The position numbers and the translations under genes are program-made. Below the pieces are notes generated by a model that was not told where the DNA came from, made no database searches, and saw only the letters and a program-made list of their open reading frames with translations. DNA of 18,964 nucleotides from contig JAAUPC010000018.1 of assembly GCA_012036325.1 (NCBI GenBank), forward strand, positions 1 to 18,964, given 5' to 3'. Source of the DNA: Paracoccaceae bacterium. GTDB taxonomy: Bacteria; Pseudomonadota; Alphaproteobacteria; Rhodobacterales; Rhodobacteraceae. Below, piece after piece: positions 1 to 8,416 of the stretch. How positions within the stretch are numbered: position 1 is the first letter of the stretch; every line of letters starts with the position of its first letter.

Positions 1-307
1 ATGCGCGGCTGGCGCCTGGCTGGCCCTGCCGGGGCAGGCGGCACAGCATGTCCCGGCCCATAAGGTTGCTGCCATCGACACCAATGGTGCCGGGGACACC
101 CATGTCGGCGCCTTCATCGCAGGCTTGGCGGCGGGCCATACGGCGGTGGACGCGTGCCGGATTGCCAACATCGCGGCGGCCCTGTCGATCACGAAATCCG
201 GACCTGCCACCGCCCCGCGCTTGACCGAGGTGCTGCCCTTGTTTGAAGTGCTGCACAGGACTGCCCCATCAACTGACCTTGCACCCCACTCCGAAAGGGA
301 GATCTGA
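1..307 (+). CDS. PfkB-family sugar kinase, C-terminal fragment (5' end outside window)
   Basis: The frame is open from base 2 to a TGA at 305-307 and encodes about 101 residues, the C-terminal third of a ribokinase/PfkB kinase. The signature DTNGAGDTHVGAF (residues 26-38 of the fragment) is the PfkB motif 2: the GAGD forms the anion hole and its Asp is the catalytic base that activates the sugar hydroxyl for ATP-dependent phosphorylation. The tail (GLAAGHTAVDACRIANIAAALSI) fits the last helices of the fold. The stop codon directly abuts the ATG of the binding-protein gene (TGAATG), so the two are probably translated from one mRNA. Family membership is clear; the substrate (ribose, nucleoside or another sugar) cannot be told from this fragment. 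Confidence 0.85.
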   Translation, partial: CAAGAWLALPGQAAQHVPAHKVAAIDTNGAGDTHVGAFIAGLAAGHTAVDACRIANIAAALSITKSGPATAPRLTEVLPLFEVLHRTAPSTDLAPHSEREI

Positions 308-1339
308 ATGAAGACGATCCTGATGACCACGGCGCTGGCTTTTGTCGCCCCGATGGCGCTGGCCGATGAAATCCGCGTGCTGAACTGGCAGGGTTACGGC
401 ACCGATCTTGACTGGGCCATCGCCGCCTTTACCGAGGCGACGGGCCACACGGTCGTGCATGAATATTTCACCTCGGAACAGGAGATGCTGACCAAGCTGC
501 GCACCAATCCTGGGGCGTATGACGTGGTCCTGATCAACTCGGCCTTCACGCCGCAGGCGCAGTCCGAAGGGCTGATCGGCCCGATTGATGCGGCGAAAGT
601 GCCGAACCTGGCCGATGTCGACCCCGCTTTGGTGGCGAACGAGGATCTGAACGCAGGTGGCGCGCTGCATGGCGTGCCATGGACCTGGGGGCTGACGTCC
701 TTTGCGGTGAACACCGGCGATTTTCCGGAAGCTCCGACCTCGGTTTCGGTGTTCTGGGATCCGGCGCTGAAGGGCCGCGTCTCGATCCGCGATGACGCGC
801 TGGAGGCGGTGCAGTTCGCAGCCCTTGCCACCGGGCAGAACATCAACAACATCACCGATATGGAAGCCGTGAAGGCCAAACTGACCGAGCTTATGCCCCA
901 GATCGCCGCATTCTGGAGCGCCGAGACCGACTGGAACCAGAACATGGCGGCCGGGCAGTTCGCCGTGGCGACCTACTGGTCAGGGTCCGCCGCGCGGTCG
1001 ATGTCCGAAGGGCTGCCGGTGGCTTTCGTCGTTCCGGAAGAGGGGGCCATCGGCTGGCTGGACGGGCTGTCGATTCCGGCATCCTCGACCAAGCAAGACG
1101 CGGCCTATGCCTTCATCGACTGGATGATCGCCCCGGATTTCTATGTCAAATGGGAAGCTGAAGGCGCGCCTGCCACGTCGAACACCGCGGCCGCGGCGGC
1201 CCTGCCCGAGGACAGCTTCAACCGCAAGGTGCTGGGCGATCCGGCGACGGTGGCGCGCGTGCAGTTCATGCGCCCGGTGCCCGATGACGTGCGCGAAAGC
1301 TATCTGGCCCTTTGGCAGGAGTTGAAAGCAGCGCAATAG
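308..1339 (+). CDS. Periplasmic substrate-binding protein of a polyamine-type ABC importer (PotD-like)
   Basis: This 343-residue protein begins with a Sec signal peptide (basic MK, hydrophobic core, probable cleavage after PMALA at about residue 19). The mature start, DEIRVLNWQGYGTDLDWAIAAFTEATGHTV, is typical of the spermidine/putrescine-binding family (SBP_bac family, PotD/PotF type). Such proteins capture the ligand in the periplasm and deliver it to the permease pair. The length fits the family. A good Shine-Dalgarno (AAAGGGAG, 294-301) sits 6 bases before the ATG, which directly follows the stop of the kinase gene. Genes for two permeases and an ATPase follow without gaps. Polyamine is the family-level prediction; the exact ligand is not shown by the sequence. 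Confidence 0.9.
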   Translation: MKTILMTTALAFVAPMALADEIRVLNWQGYGTDLDWAIAAFTEATGHTVVHEYFTSEQEMLTKLRTNPGAYDVVLINSAFTPQAQSEGLIGPIDAAKVPNLADVDPALVANEDLNAGGALHGVPWTWGLTSFAVNTGDFPEAPTSVSVFWDPALKGRVSIRDDALEAVQFAALATGQNINNITDMEAVKAKLTELMPQIAAFWSAETDWNQNMAAGQFAVATYWSGSAARSMSEGLPVAFVVPEEGAIGWLDGLSIPASSTKQDAAYAFIDWMIAPDFYVKWEAEGAPATSNTAAAAALPEDSFNRKVLGDPATVARVQFMRPVPDDVRESYLALWQELKAAQ

Positions 1340-2189
1340 TGACCGGGGCGGAACGCCTGCGGGCGCTTGGGCTCCTCGCGCCCGCCTATCTGTGGCTGAC
1401 GGTGGCGGTGTTCCTGCCGCTGTCGGCCATGGCGTTCTTCAGCCTGCTGACGGATGTGCCTTCGGGGATCGTGAATGGGCGTTCACATTTGCGAATTACG
1501 CGCAGGCGCTGACCAACCCGACCTATGCGACGCTTTTGTGGAAGTCGCTGAAGCTGGCGTTCTGGGTCACGGTGTGGTGCGTGATCCTGGGGTTTCCCTG
1601 CGCCTATATCCTGGCGCGGATGATCAAGGGCCGCGCGCGCGAGGTGCTGTTCTTGTTGGTCATCCTGCCGTTCTGGTCCAACGCCCTGGTGCGAGTGTTT
1701 TCCTGGGCCATCGTCTTGCGCGGCAATGGGGTGCTGGACCGGGCGGTGAACGCGATCAGCCCCTGGGAGGTGGACCTGAACCTGATGTTCAGCGACACGG
1801 CGATGGTGATCGGCCTTGTGCATTCCTATCTGCCCTATGTGATCCTGACCACTTACCTCTCCCTGCAAGCCATTGATGACACGGTGATCGAGGCTGCCCG
1901 CAGCCTTGGCGCGCGCTTTCCGCGTATCCTGTGGCGGCTGATCCTGCCCTTGGCGATGCCTGGCTTGATCGCCGGGGCGGTCCTCGTCTTCGTGCCGGTC
2001 GTCGGGTCCTTCATGGAGCCACGCCTTCTGGGCGGACGGGTCGGCACCACCTATGGCACACTGATCGAAGATCAGTTCGTGGCCGTCTTCAACTGGCCCC
2101 TCGGCGCGGCATTGTCCTTCATTCTGCTGGCGGTCGTGCTGGTGATCCTGGCAGCGGCCAGCCCCGCGTTGCGGAAGGCCACCTCATGA
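1339..2189 (+). CDS. ABC transporter permease, PotB-like (one frameshift as sequenced)
   Basis: This is the first inner-membrane subunit of the importer. The N-terminal piece (TGAERLRALGLLAPAYLWLTVAVFLPL, first TM segment) is in one frame. From about 1461 the homology continues one base out of register with REWAFTFANYAQALTNPTY and then the usual TM helices and the EAA loop (EAARSLGARFPRILWRLILPLAMPG, about 1890-1965) that docks on the ATPase. Adding one T to the TT at 1461-1462 joins the frames as DVPFGDREWAF and gives about 283 residues, normal for PotB. I chose the GTG at 1339, which overlaps the TAG stop of the binding-protein gene; a TTG at 1312 is an alternative. The stop TGA overlaps the ATG of the second permease. 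As written the frame is broken, but I suspect an assembly error. Confidence 0.85.
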
Positions 2190-2962
2190 TCCGGCACGCG
2201 TTTGCCCGCGCCTATCTCGGGCTGATCCTGATCTTCCTTTACGCCCCTATTGTCGTCATGGCGGTGATGAGCCTGAACGCGTCAGAGTTTTACGCCCTGC
2301 CGTTCCGCTTTTCGACGGAGTGGTATGAACGTCTGTTCACAAATGATGAAATCCTTGCCGCCGCCTGGCGGTCGGTCTGGATTGCTATTGTGGTGGCGGT
2401 GATTGCCACCTGCCTCGGCACGATGGCGACGCTGGCCTTGTGGCGGCATGAATTTCCGGGCAAGCGGCTGTTGCAGGCGCTTTTGTTCCCGCCCATCGCG
2501 GTGCCCTGGCTGATCACGGGGACGGCGATGCTGATCTTCTTCTTTGGCGTCGGCATCGGGCGCGGGACGCCTGCGGTCATCCTCGGCCATGTGGCGCTGG
2601 CGCTGCCTTATGTCATCGTCACGGTCTTTGCCCGAATGCAAAGCTTTGACCGCGCGCTGGAGGAAGCCGCCCGGTCGCTTGGCGCGCAGCCCCTGACCGT
2701 GGCGCGGAAGGTGATCCTGCCGCATGCCGCCCCCGGCATCATCGCCGGGGCCCTGTTCGCCTTTGCGGTCAGCTTTGACCAGTTCGTGGTCAGCTACTTC
2801 CTGGCTGAACCCGGCGACAGCACGCTGCCGGTGCTGATCTATTCCGCCATTCGCAAAGGCTTTACGCCCGAGATCAACGCGGTTTCCACGCTGATCATCC
2901 TTGTTTCCATGGCCGTCATGGTGCTTGCCGCGCGCTACGCCAAATTCGGGGGCACGCGATGA
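2186..2962 (+). CDS. ABC transporter permease, PotC-like
   Basis: This intact 258-residue inner-membrane permease is the second channel subunit of the importer. The N-terminus (ARAYLGLILIFLYAPIVVMAVMSLNAS) is the typical first helix of PotC-type proteins, followed by about five more hydrophobic segments. The EAA motif (EEAARSLGAQPLTVARKVILPHAAPGIIAGA, about residues 156-186) marks the cytoplasmic loop that contacts the ATPase. The start ATG overlaps the stop of the preceding permease (ATGA at 2186-2189) and its own stop overlaps the ATG of the ATPase gene (2959-2962). This is a textbook translationally coupled ABC operon. The family is certain; the ligand is inferred only from the polyamine-type binding protein. 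Confidence 0.92.
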   Translation: MIRHAFARAYLGLILIFLYAPIVVMAVMSLNASEFYALPFRFSTEWYERLFTNDEILAAAWRSVWIAIVVAVIATCLGTMATLALWRHEFPGKRLLQALLFPPIAVPWLITGTAMLIFFFGVGIGRGTPAVILGHVALALPYVIVTVFARMQSFDRALEEAARSLGAQPLTVARKVILPHAAPGIIAGALFAFAVSFDQFVVSYFLAEPGDSTLPVLIYSAIRKGFTPEINAVSTLIILVSMAVMVLAARYAKFGGTR

Positions 2963-3998
2963 GCGGGGTTCGGGTGGAGAGGCTGACGAAAGCCTATGGG
3001 CCGACCAAGGCGCTGGAGGATGTGACGCTGACCTTTCCGGAGGGCGGGTTCTTTGGCCTGCTCGGCCCGTCCGGGTCTGGCAAGACCACGCTTCTGCGCG
3101 CGATTGCGGGGTTTGTGACCCCTGACCAAGGCCGCATCTTCATCGGTGATCAGCCGGTCGAAAGGACGGCGGTGGAAGACCGCAACATCGGCATGGTATT
3201 CCAAAGCTATGCCCTGTTTCCCAACATGACCGTGGCTGAAAACGTGGCCTTCGGGCTGGAGGTGCGGCGCATCCCGGGGCCGGAGCGCGCCAAACGTGTC
3301 GCCGAGGTTCTGGAGCTTGTCCAGCTTGGCCCACTTGGCAACCGCAGGCCACAGGACCTGTCCGGCGGGCAGCGGCAGCGGGTGGCGATGGCACGGGCGA
3401 TTGTGACGCGGCCGCGTGTTCTGCTTCTTGACGAACCCCTCTCGGCGCTGGACCGGGCTTTGCGGGTGGACATGCAGATCGAACTTAAACGCATCCAGCG
3501 AGAGGTGGGGATCACCACGATCTTCGTCACGCATGACCAGGAAGAGGCGCTGACGCTGTCCGACCAGATCGGCATTCTGAAGGATGGCCGTCTGGTCCGC
3601 CATGGCCCCCCCCGCGCGTCTATGACGACCCGCAAGACGCCTTCACCGCACATTTCCTGGGCGACGCGAATGTCCTGACCGGACAGGTTGAGCCGCAGGG
3701 CCTGCGCCTAACCGATGGCACGCTATTGCCGGGGGTGACCACCGCCAGCATCGCCTTGCGGCCCGAAGCGCTGACAGCGTCGCTTGAGGAGCCCGTGACC
3801 CCGCACCGCCTGCAGGCCCGGCTGGTTCAGCGCATCTTTTCCGGGGCCATGGGGACCTGCATCCTGGACTGGCAGGGCCAGATCCTGAAGCTGACCGCCC
3901 CCGACCGCGCCCTTGCGGCCTTGCCCGAAACCGGGGGGCCCTTGGTCTGGCTGTCTTGGCCCGAGGGGGCGGCCCTGCCGCTTCGTGATCCGCGCTAG
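2959..3998 (+). CDS. ABC transporter ATP-binding protein, PotA-like (one frameshift at a C8 run)
   Basis: This ATPase drives the importer. All nucleotide-binding motifs are visible: Walker A GPSGSGKT (residues 36-43), Q-loop Q82, signature LSGGQRQR (134-141), Walker B LLLDEP (155-160) and the switch His192 in THDQEEAL. After HGPP the frame breaks within eight C's at 3606-3613. One extra C restores GPPPRVYDDPQDAFTAHFLG, the conserved link to the C-terminal TOBE domain, which then runs to the TAG at 3996-3998 (IALRPEALTASLEEPVT and onward). The repaired protein is about 346 residues, normal for PotA/PotG-type subunits. As sequenced, the frame stops at 3678 and lacks the TOBE domain. It is the last gene of the operon. 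Confidence 0.87.
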
Positions 3999-4018
3999 GA
4001 CATTTCCTGCTTGCCATC

Positions 4019-4037
4019 AGCGGCCACATGCCGCTTT
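4019..4037 (+). terminator. Weak hairpin after the ABC operon, possible terminator
   Basis: AGCGGC (4019-4024) and GCCGCT (4030-4035) form a perfect 6-bp stem with a 5-base loop. It lies just after the ATPase stop codon and is followed by TT and then G, not a proper T-run. It may end the ABC operon transcript, but the tail is poor. Confidence 0.3.
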
Positions 4038-4063
4038 GTCACGCCGTCAAATGAGGAAGCCCG

Positions 4064-4884
4064 ATGACCCCGACCCGCCTGCGCCTGAACGACGGCCACA
4101 TGATCCCGCAGCTTGGCCTTGGCATCTGGCAGGTGCCTGCGGATACCACGGCCGCCACCGTCGCCTCGGCGCTGGGAATGGGCTACCGGCTTGTCGATGG
4201 CGCGGCGATCTATGGCAATGAGGTGGGGCAGGGAGAGGGCATCCGGCAAAGTGGTCTGTCGCGGGATGAGGTCTTTGTCACCACCAAGGTCTGGAACGAT
4301 GCGCAGGGCCATGACAGCACCCTACGCGCGGTTGAGGCGAGCCTGCAGCGCCTGGGGATGGAGCGCATCGACCTTTGCCTTATCCACTGGCCTTGTCCGG
4401 CCAAGGATCGATACGTCGACACCTGGCGCGCGCTGATCCGCTTGCGCGACGAAGGGCGGGTGCGGTCGATCGGGGTGTCGAACTTCATGGGCGCACATCT
4501 GGAGCGGCTGGTGGATGAAACGGGTGTAGTCCCTGTCCTGAACCAGATCGAGTTGAACCCGCGCCTGCAGCAGGCCGAACTGCGTGCCTTGCATGACCGG
4601 ATGGGCATAGTCACCCAAAGCTGGACCCCCCTGGGGCAGGGTGCAAGCTTTGCGGCCGGGCCGGTGGTTGCGGCGGCGGCGCGGACGGGCAAAAGCCCCG
4701 CGCAGGTGATCTTGCGCTGGCATGTGCAGTTGGGTGCCTCGGTGATCCCCCGGTCCACCCGTGCGGCGGGCTGGCGGAAAATCTGGATGTGTTCGACTTT
4801 GCCCTGACAGAGGCCGAGATGGCCGCGATGGCCACGCTTGACGAAGGCGTGCGCTGCGGCCCTGATCCCATGACCTTTGGCTGA
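4064..4884 (+). CDS. Aldo/keto reductase, 2,5-diketo-D-gluconate reductase-like (one frameshift)
   Basis: This is an NADPH-dependent (beta/alpha)8-barrel oxidoreductase of the AKR superfamily that reduces aldehydes or ketones to alcohols. The catalytic tetrad falls at the canonical places: Asp45 and Tyr50 (DGAAIYGNE), Lys75 (TTKVW) and His108 (LCLIHWPCP). The sequence around LNQIELNPRLQQ also fits the AKR5-type group. After VIPRSTRA the frame breaks. One extra G in the GGG at 4768-4770 restores AAGLAENLDVFDFALTEAEMAAM, the standard C-terminal helix, and the frame then ends at the TGA at 4882-4884. The repaired length is about 273 residues, normal for the family; as sequenced it stops at 4807. 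The physiological substrate is unknown. Confidence 0.87.
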
Positions 4885-4897
4885 AAGGGACACGCCG

Positions 4898-5533
4898 GTG
4901 CTTGTGCCTGAACTGACCGTCCAGAACCCCGATCACGCGGCAAAGGTGTTGCGCGAGGTCTTCGGCTTTGTGCCCGACGCAGGCCTGATGCGGCGCGGCA
5001 GTCAAGCTGTGCGGCTGGTCGTGGGCGCGCCAGAGGGCCATGGCCGGATCGACCACATTGCCCTGACAGTGCCGGAGATGGACGCAGCCCTTGCGGAGCT
5101 TCTCGCGGGAGGGGCGAGCCTTGATGCAGGTGTCACGCCGAACGGGGCGGAGCTGATTCCAGAATTTTGGGACGAGGGCTTGCGCTTTGTCTACCTTTCC
5201 GGCCCGGAAACGGCGCGGATCGAGCTTTGCCAGCGCATCACGGGGGCCGCCCCGGAGGTGGGCCATGACCATATCGGCATTCCTTGCCATGACCTGACCC
5301 GCGTACAAACCTTCTGCGAAGGTTTGGGCGCAACCCTGACCGCCGCCGTCGATCTTGCGCGTCCGGAAGGCAATATCCCGGTGCGGTTCCTGGCCTTTGC
5401 GGGCGGGGTGATCGAGCTTTACCAGCCAAGGGACGCGGTCCGATCGGCACAGGGCCTATGGTCGCGGCTGTTGGTCCCTGGCCTGCCCGCACCGGTGGAA
5501 GGCCCCGAGGGGCTGATCCTGTCGCCGCTCTGA
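4898..5533 (+). CDS. VOC-family (glyoxalase/dioxygenase fold) protein
   Basis: This 211-residue protein has two vicinal-oxygen-chelate modules. Module one holds DHIALTVPEMDAALAELLAGG and ends in IELCQ. Module two holds DHIGIPCHDLTRVQTFCEGLGA and ends in VIELYQP. The candidate metal ligands His53, Glu109, His125 and Glu173 are in the order seen in glyoxalase I-like enzymes, so metal-dependent catalysis is plausible, but the reaction cannot be assigned. I chose the GTG at 4898 because AAAGGGA (4885-4890 region) lies about 8 bases upstream; a TTG at 4877 would overlap the reductase gene. It lies 13 bases after the aldo/keto reductase and 6 bases before zapE, so co-transcription is likely. Confidence 0.78.
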   Translation: MLVPELTVQNPDHAAKVLREVFGFVPDAGLMRRGSQAVRLVVGAPEGHGRIDHIALTVPEMDAALAELLAGGASLDAGVTPNGAELIPEFWDEGLRFVYLSGPETARIELCQRITGAAPEVGHDHIGIPCHDLTRVQTFCEGLGATLTAAVDLARPEGNIPVRFLAFAGGVIELYQPRDAVRSAQGLWSRLLVPGLPAPVEGPEGLILSPL

Positions 5534-5539
5534 AGCGCC

Positions 5540-6618
5540 ATGCGCCAGACCCTGACCGAGATCTATGAGGCCCGCGTCGCATCTGGCGCGCTTCGGGCTG
5601 ATCCGGCGCAGCATGCGGTTCTGGCGCCCTTGGAAGCCTTGCGCCAATGGCTTGAGGAAAACGCCACCCGCCGTGTCGGCCTGTTCGCAGGTCTTTTCGC
5701 CCGCCCGATCCCCCCGCCGAAGGGGATGTATCTTTGGGGCGGGGTCGGGCGCGGCAAGTCCATGCTGATGGACCTTTTCACCGAGGCCGTGGACATCCCG
5801 CAAAAGCGCCGGGTTCATTTTCACGCCTTCATGCAAGAGATCCACAAGGGCCTGCATGAGGCGCGGAAGCGCGAGGTGGAAGACGCCCTTGCCCCGGTGG
5901 CCGAGGCGGTGATCCGTGACACCCGGCTGCTGGCGTTTGACGAGATGCAGATCAACGACATCACCGATGCGATGATCGTTGGGCGCTTGTTTGAAAAGCT
6001 GTTCGCGGCGGGGATCGTGATCGTCACCACCTCGAATCGGCCGCCGCAGGACCTTTACAAGACCGGCCTGAACCGGGCGCTGTTCCTGCCCTTCATCGCC
6101 ATGCTGGAGGACCGGCTGCAGGTGGTGGAGTTGGAAAGCCCGACCGATTACCGCCAGCACCGGCTGGCAGGCGCGCAGGTCTATTTCCACCCCGCCCGCA
6201 GCGCGAGCGCTGAGATCGCGGCGCTTTGGGCAGACCTGACGGGCGGCGCGGCTGAGGCGCCGCTGGCCCTGACGGTGAACGGCCGGACCCTGACCCTGCC
6301 GCGCTTTGCCAATGGGGTGGGGCGGGCAAGCTTTTGGGAGCTTTGCTCCAAACCCTGGGCCCGGGGGATTTTCTGGCAATTGCCGGGGCGGTGCGGGTCC
6401 TGATCCTGGAGGATATCCCGCAGCTTTCCGCCGCCAATTACAATGAAGCAAAACGCTTCGTCACCCTGATCGACGCCTTGTATGAGGCGAAGGTTCGCCT
6501 GATCGCCAGCGCCGCCGAAGCGCCGGAGCGGCTGTATATCGAAGGCGAAGGGGCGTTTGAGTTCGAACGCACCGCCAGCCGCCTGCGCGAGATGCAGGCG
6601 GCTGGCTGGGGCGGTTGA
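5540..6618 (+). CDS. zapE: Cell division protein ZapE / AFG1-like ATPase (one frameshift)
   Basis: This P-loop ATPase belongs to the AFG1/ZapE family, known in E. coli to modulate FtsZ rings and in mitochondria to act in protein quality control. The Walker A motif GGVGRGKS is at residues 67-74 and Walker B (LAFDEMQI) is at about 131-138. The family segments HFHAFMQEIHKGLHE, VTTSNRPPQDLYKTGLNR and DYRQHRL are all present. The frame breaks after ELCSKP. One extra C in the CCC at 6353-6355 restores LGPGDFLAIAGAVRVLILEDIPQLSAANYNEAKRFVTLIDALYE, the strongly conserved C-terminal part, ending in TGA at 6616-6618. The repaired length is about 359 residues, as usual. As sequenced the frame stops at 6403. 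It follows the VOC gene by 6 bases. Confidence 0.9.
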
Positions 6619-6628
6619 GGCGGGAGGG

Positions 6629-6662
6629 CCGCGCCGTTGGATAAGTCATGGTTCCGGCGCGG
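6629..6662. terminator. GC-rich hairpin between convergent zapE and AOX genes
   Basis: CCGCGCCG (6629-6636) is complementary to CGGCGCGG (6655-6662) with an 18-base loop. It lies in the 96-base gap between the converging stop codons of zapE and the alternative oxidase gene. There is no T-run on either side, so termination is only a guess from position. I see no other gene in this gap. Confidence 0.25.
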
Positions 6663-6714
6663 GGCCTGTCGGCGGATCATGCCTGTTGAGCGCCTGTCGC
6701 CAACCGCGGACCGA

Positions 6715-7437
6715 TTACTGCGCGCCCGGAACCTTCGATGGGTCATCTGGCCTGATGCCCTGGCCGTCCATCTCGCGCCCCGCAGGAACGGCGCGCTTTG
6801 AGGCCCCTGCCGCCAAAGTATCCGCAAAGCTGTGGTTGATGTCGCGGTGCTTGGCCTCATCGGCGCGGACGGCGATGATGACGTCGCGCAGGCGCGCATC
6901 GGCGGGCAGCTTCCAGTAATCGATGGCGATCTTCGGGGCGGCGACGTTTTCCACATTGCCGCTGTCGACCTGCTCCAAGTAGCCGGTATAGCTGACCACG
7001 GCCTCTTCTTCGAGATAGCCCACCACGCGGTGCGCGGTCTTGGGGGCGAAGAGGTAGAGGAAGAAGTAGGTGTTGAAGAACACCGCCTGGCCAAACATGA
7101 TCAGTCCGCGCTCAAGCAGTGAGGGCTTGGCGATATGGATGAAAGTCATCAGGTGCATCCGCTCATTCTCGGCCTCGTCCAGAAGCTCACGGATCCAGCC
7201 CTCGTCCTCGCGGATGTGGCGGAGGGATTTCAGGTGCTGAAGGAGCCCCCCGACCATGCCGGGCACGGCAGCCACGGTTTCCAGAACGACGGCGCGGTGG
7301 CCGTAGCGCTTGGAAAAGAAGGCATCGGCAAAGACGCGCATGAACTTGACGATGCCAAGGGCGATGCGGTCGGAAATCCCGTCCGGGGCCTTGTGGCGGT
7401 CAAGCGGCAGCGGGGAGGGGGCAGACGTGTCGGTCAT
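6715..7437 (-). CDS. aox: Alternative oxidase (cyanide-insensitive ubiquinol oxidase)
   Basis: This 240-residue diiron membrane-bound protein oxidises ubiquinol and reduces O2 to water without pumping protons. The match to plant and trypanosome AOX is unmistakable: LETVAAVPGMVGG, AENERMHLMTF, AHRVVGYLEEEAVVSYT, IDYWKLPADA and RADEAKHRDINH. By alignment to the trypanosomal enzyme the iron ligands are Glu53, Glu92, His95, Glu143, Glu194 and His197, and the essential tyrosine is Tyr150; all are present. The N-terminus is short, with no targeting peptide and none of the regulatory cysteine seen in plant enzymes. The C-terminus carries an extra polar tail of about 40 residues. The ATG at 7437 has a strong purine-rich Shine-Dalgarno (AAGGAAAGGA). 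A TSUP transporter gene lies 77 bases upstream on the same strand. Confidence 0.95.
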   Translation of the reverse strand: MTDTSAPSPLPLDRHKAPDGISDRIALGIVKFMRVFADAFFSKRYGHRAVVLETVAAVPGMVGGLLQHLKSLRHIREDEGWIRELLDEAENERMHLMTFIHIAKPSLLERGLIMFGQAVFFNTYFFLYLFAPKTAHRVVGYLEEEAVVSYTGYLEQVDSGNVENVAAPKIAIDYWKLPADARLRDVIIAVRADEAKHRDINHSFADTLAAGASKRAVPAGREMDGQGIRPDDPSKVPGAQ

Positions 7438-7514
7438 GGCAGGGTTCCTTTCCTTGCCAAGACATGGGGGCTAATGCGGCCCGCTCAATCCCCGTGCGAC
7501 ACTATGGACGCCCC

Positions 7515-8279
7515 TCAGCCCGCCAGCGCCTGCCACAAAAGCCGCAGCGCCATGCCGGTCGAGACGAGGACGAGAAGCGGCTTGATAAGCCCCGCGCCAA
7601 CCCGCATCGCCAGCCGCGCGCCGAGCATCGCGCCGCAGACCTGCGCTGCCGCCATCGCAAGCCCGGTCGCCCACCAGATCGACCCGAGCGGCAGAAAGAC
7701 CAGAAGGCTGCCAAAGTTGGAGGCAAAGTTCAGCATCTTGGTATGGGCCGTGGCCTTCAACACGCCGTAACCGGCCAGAAGCACAAAGCCCATCATGTAG
7801 AACGACCCGGTCCCCGGCCCGAAAAACCCGTCATAGGCGGCAACCAGCGGCACGACCGTCAGGCCAAAAACCGCCGGACTGATCCGCGCGGCGCGGGCGT
7901 CGTCGGTAAGCCCGGGTTTCAGTGCAAAGAAAAGCGCCACGCCGATCAGGACCACGGGCATCACCAACCGCAGCACCTCGGCCGGGATCAGATGCGCAAC
8001 CAGCGCGCCGCCTGCCCCCGCAAGGGCCGCGATGGCGGCCATCCCAAGCTGCCTTAGCGGTGCTACATGGCCGGCACGCGCATAGGCGACAGTTGCCGTG
8101 GCCGCCCCGAACGTTCCTTGCAGCTTGTTGGTGGCCAGCGCCTCGACCGGCGACGCGCCAACGAGGAGGAGTGCGGGCACCGTGATCAGGCCACCGCCGC
8201 CGGCAATGCTGTCGACCAGCCCTGCACAAAAGGCGGCCAGGATCAGCAGCAGGGCATAGTCGGTGGCAATCTCGAACAT
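7515..8279 (-). CDS. TSUP-family membrane transporter (TauE/SafE, DUF81)
   Basis: This 254-residue polytopic membrane protein has about seven to eight hydrophobic segments. The start FEIATDYALLLILAAFCAGLVDSIAGGGGLITVPALLL and the repeat-like second half (YDGFFGPGTGSFYMMGFVLL, TAHTKMLNFASNFGSLL) are the signature pair of the TauE/SafE family, which exports sulfite, sulfoacetate or related organosulfur anions in characterised cases. I chose the ATG at 8279, where the conserved N-terminus begins; a TTG at 8315 would only add an unconserved leader. It is encoded directly upstream of the alternative oxidase gene on the same strand, possibly in one transcript. The substrate is not determinable from the sequence. 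Confidence 0.9.
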   Translation of the reverse strand: MFEIATDYALLLILAAFCAGLVDSIAGGGGLITVPALLLVGASPVEALATNKLQGTFGAATATVAYARAGHVAPLRQLGMAAIAALAGAGGALVAHLIPAEVLRLVMPVVLIGVALFFALKPGLTDDARAARISPAVFGLTVVPLVAAYDGFFGPGTGSFYMMGFVLLAGYGVLKATAHTKMLNFASNFGSLLVFLPLGSIWWATGLAMAAAQVCGAMLGARLAMRVGAGLIKPLLVLVSTGMALRLLWQALAG

Positions 8280-8416
8280 TCCCCCGCTTGTCGCCGCTTC
8301 CAGGGCCGGGGGCAAGGGGGTGCCGCCTCGGGGGCCATCGAGGCCCCGCTCGGCGGCGCTGCCGGGGATCAGGTGTTTACCGTCGTGCGGGATGGTGCCG
8401 TCGCCTGCCTCCGGCG

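Noticed and set aside
1339..3998. Genuine decay of the ABC operon as pseudogenes
   Set aside because: Both broken genes are intact on either side of a single homopolymer slip, and the same slip type is found in four unrelated genes, so a common technical cause is more likely.
7135..8057. Overlapping plus-strand frames across AOX and TSUP
   Set aside because: They are mirror frames of two clearly identified minus-strand genes and have no Shine-Dalgarno or family features.
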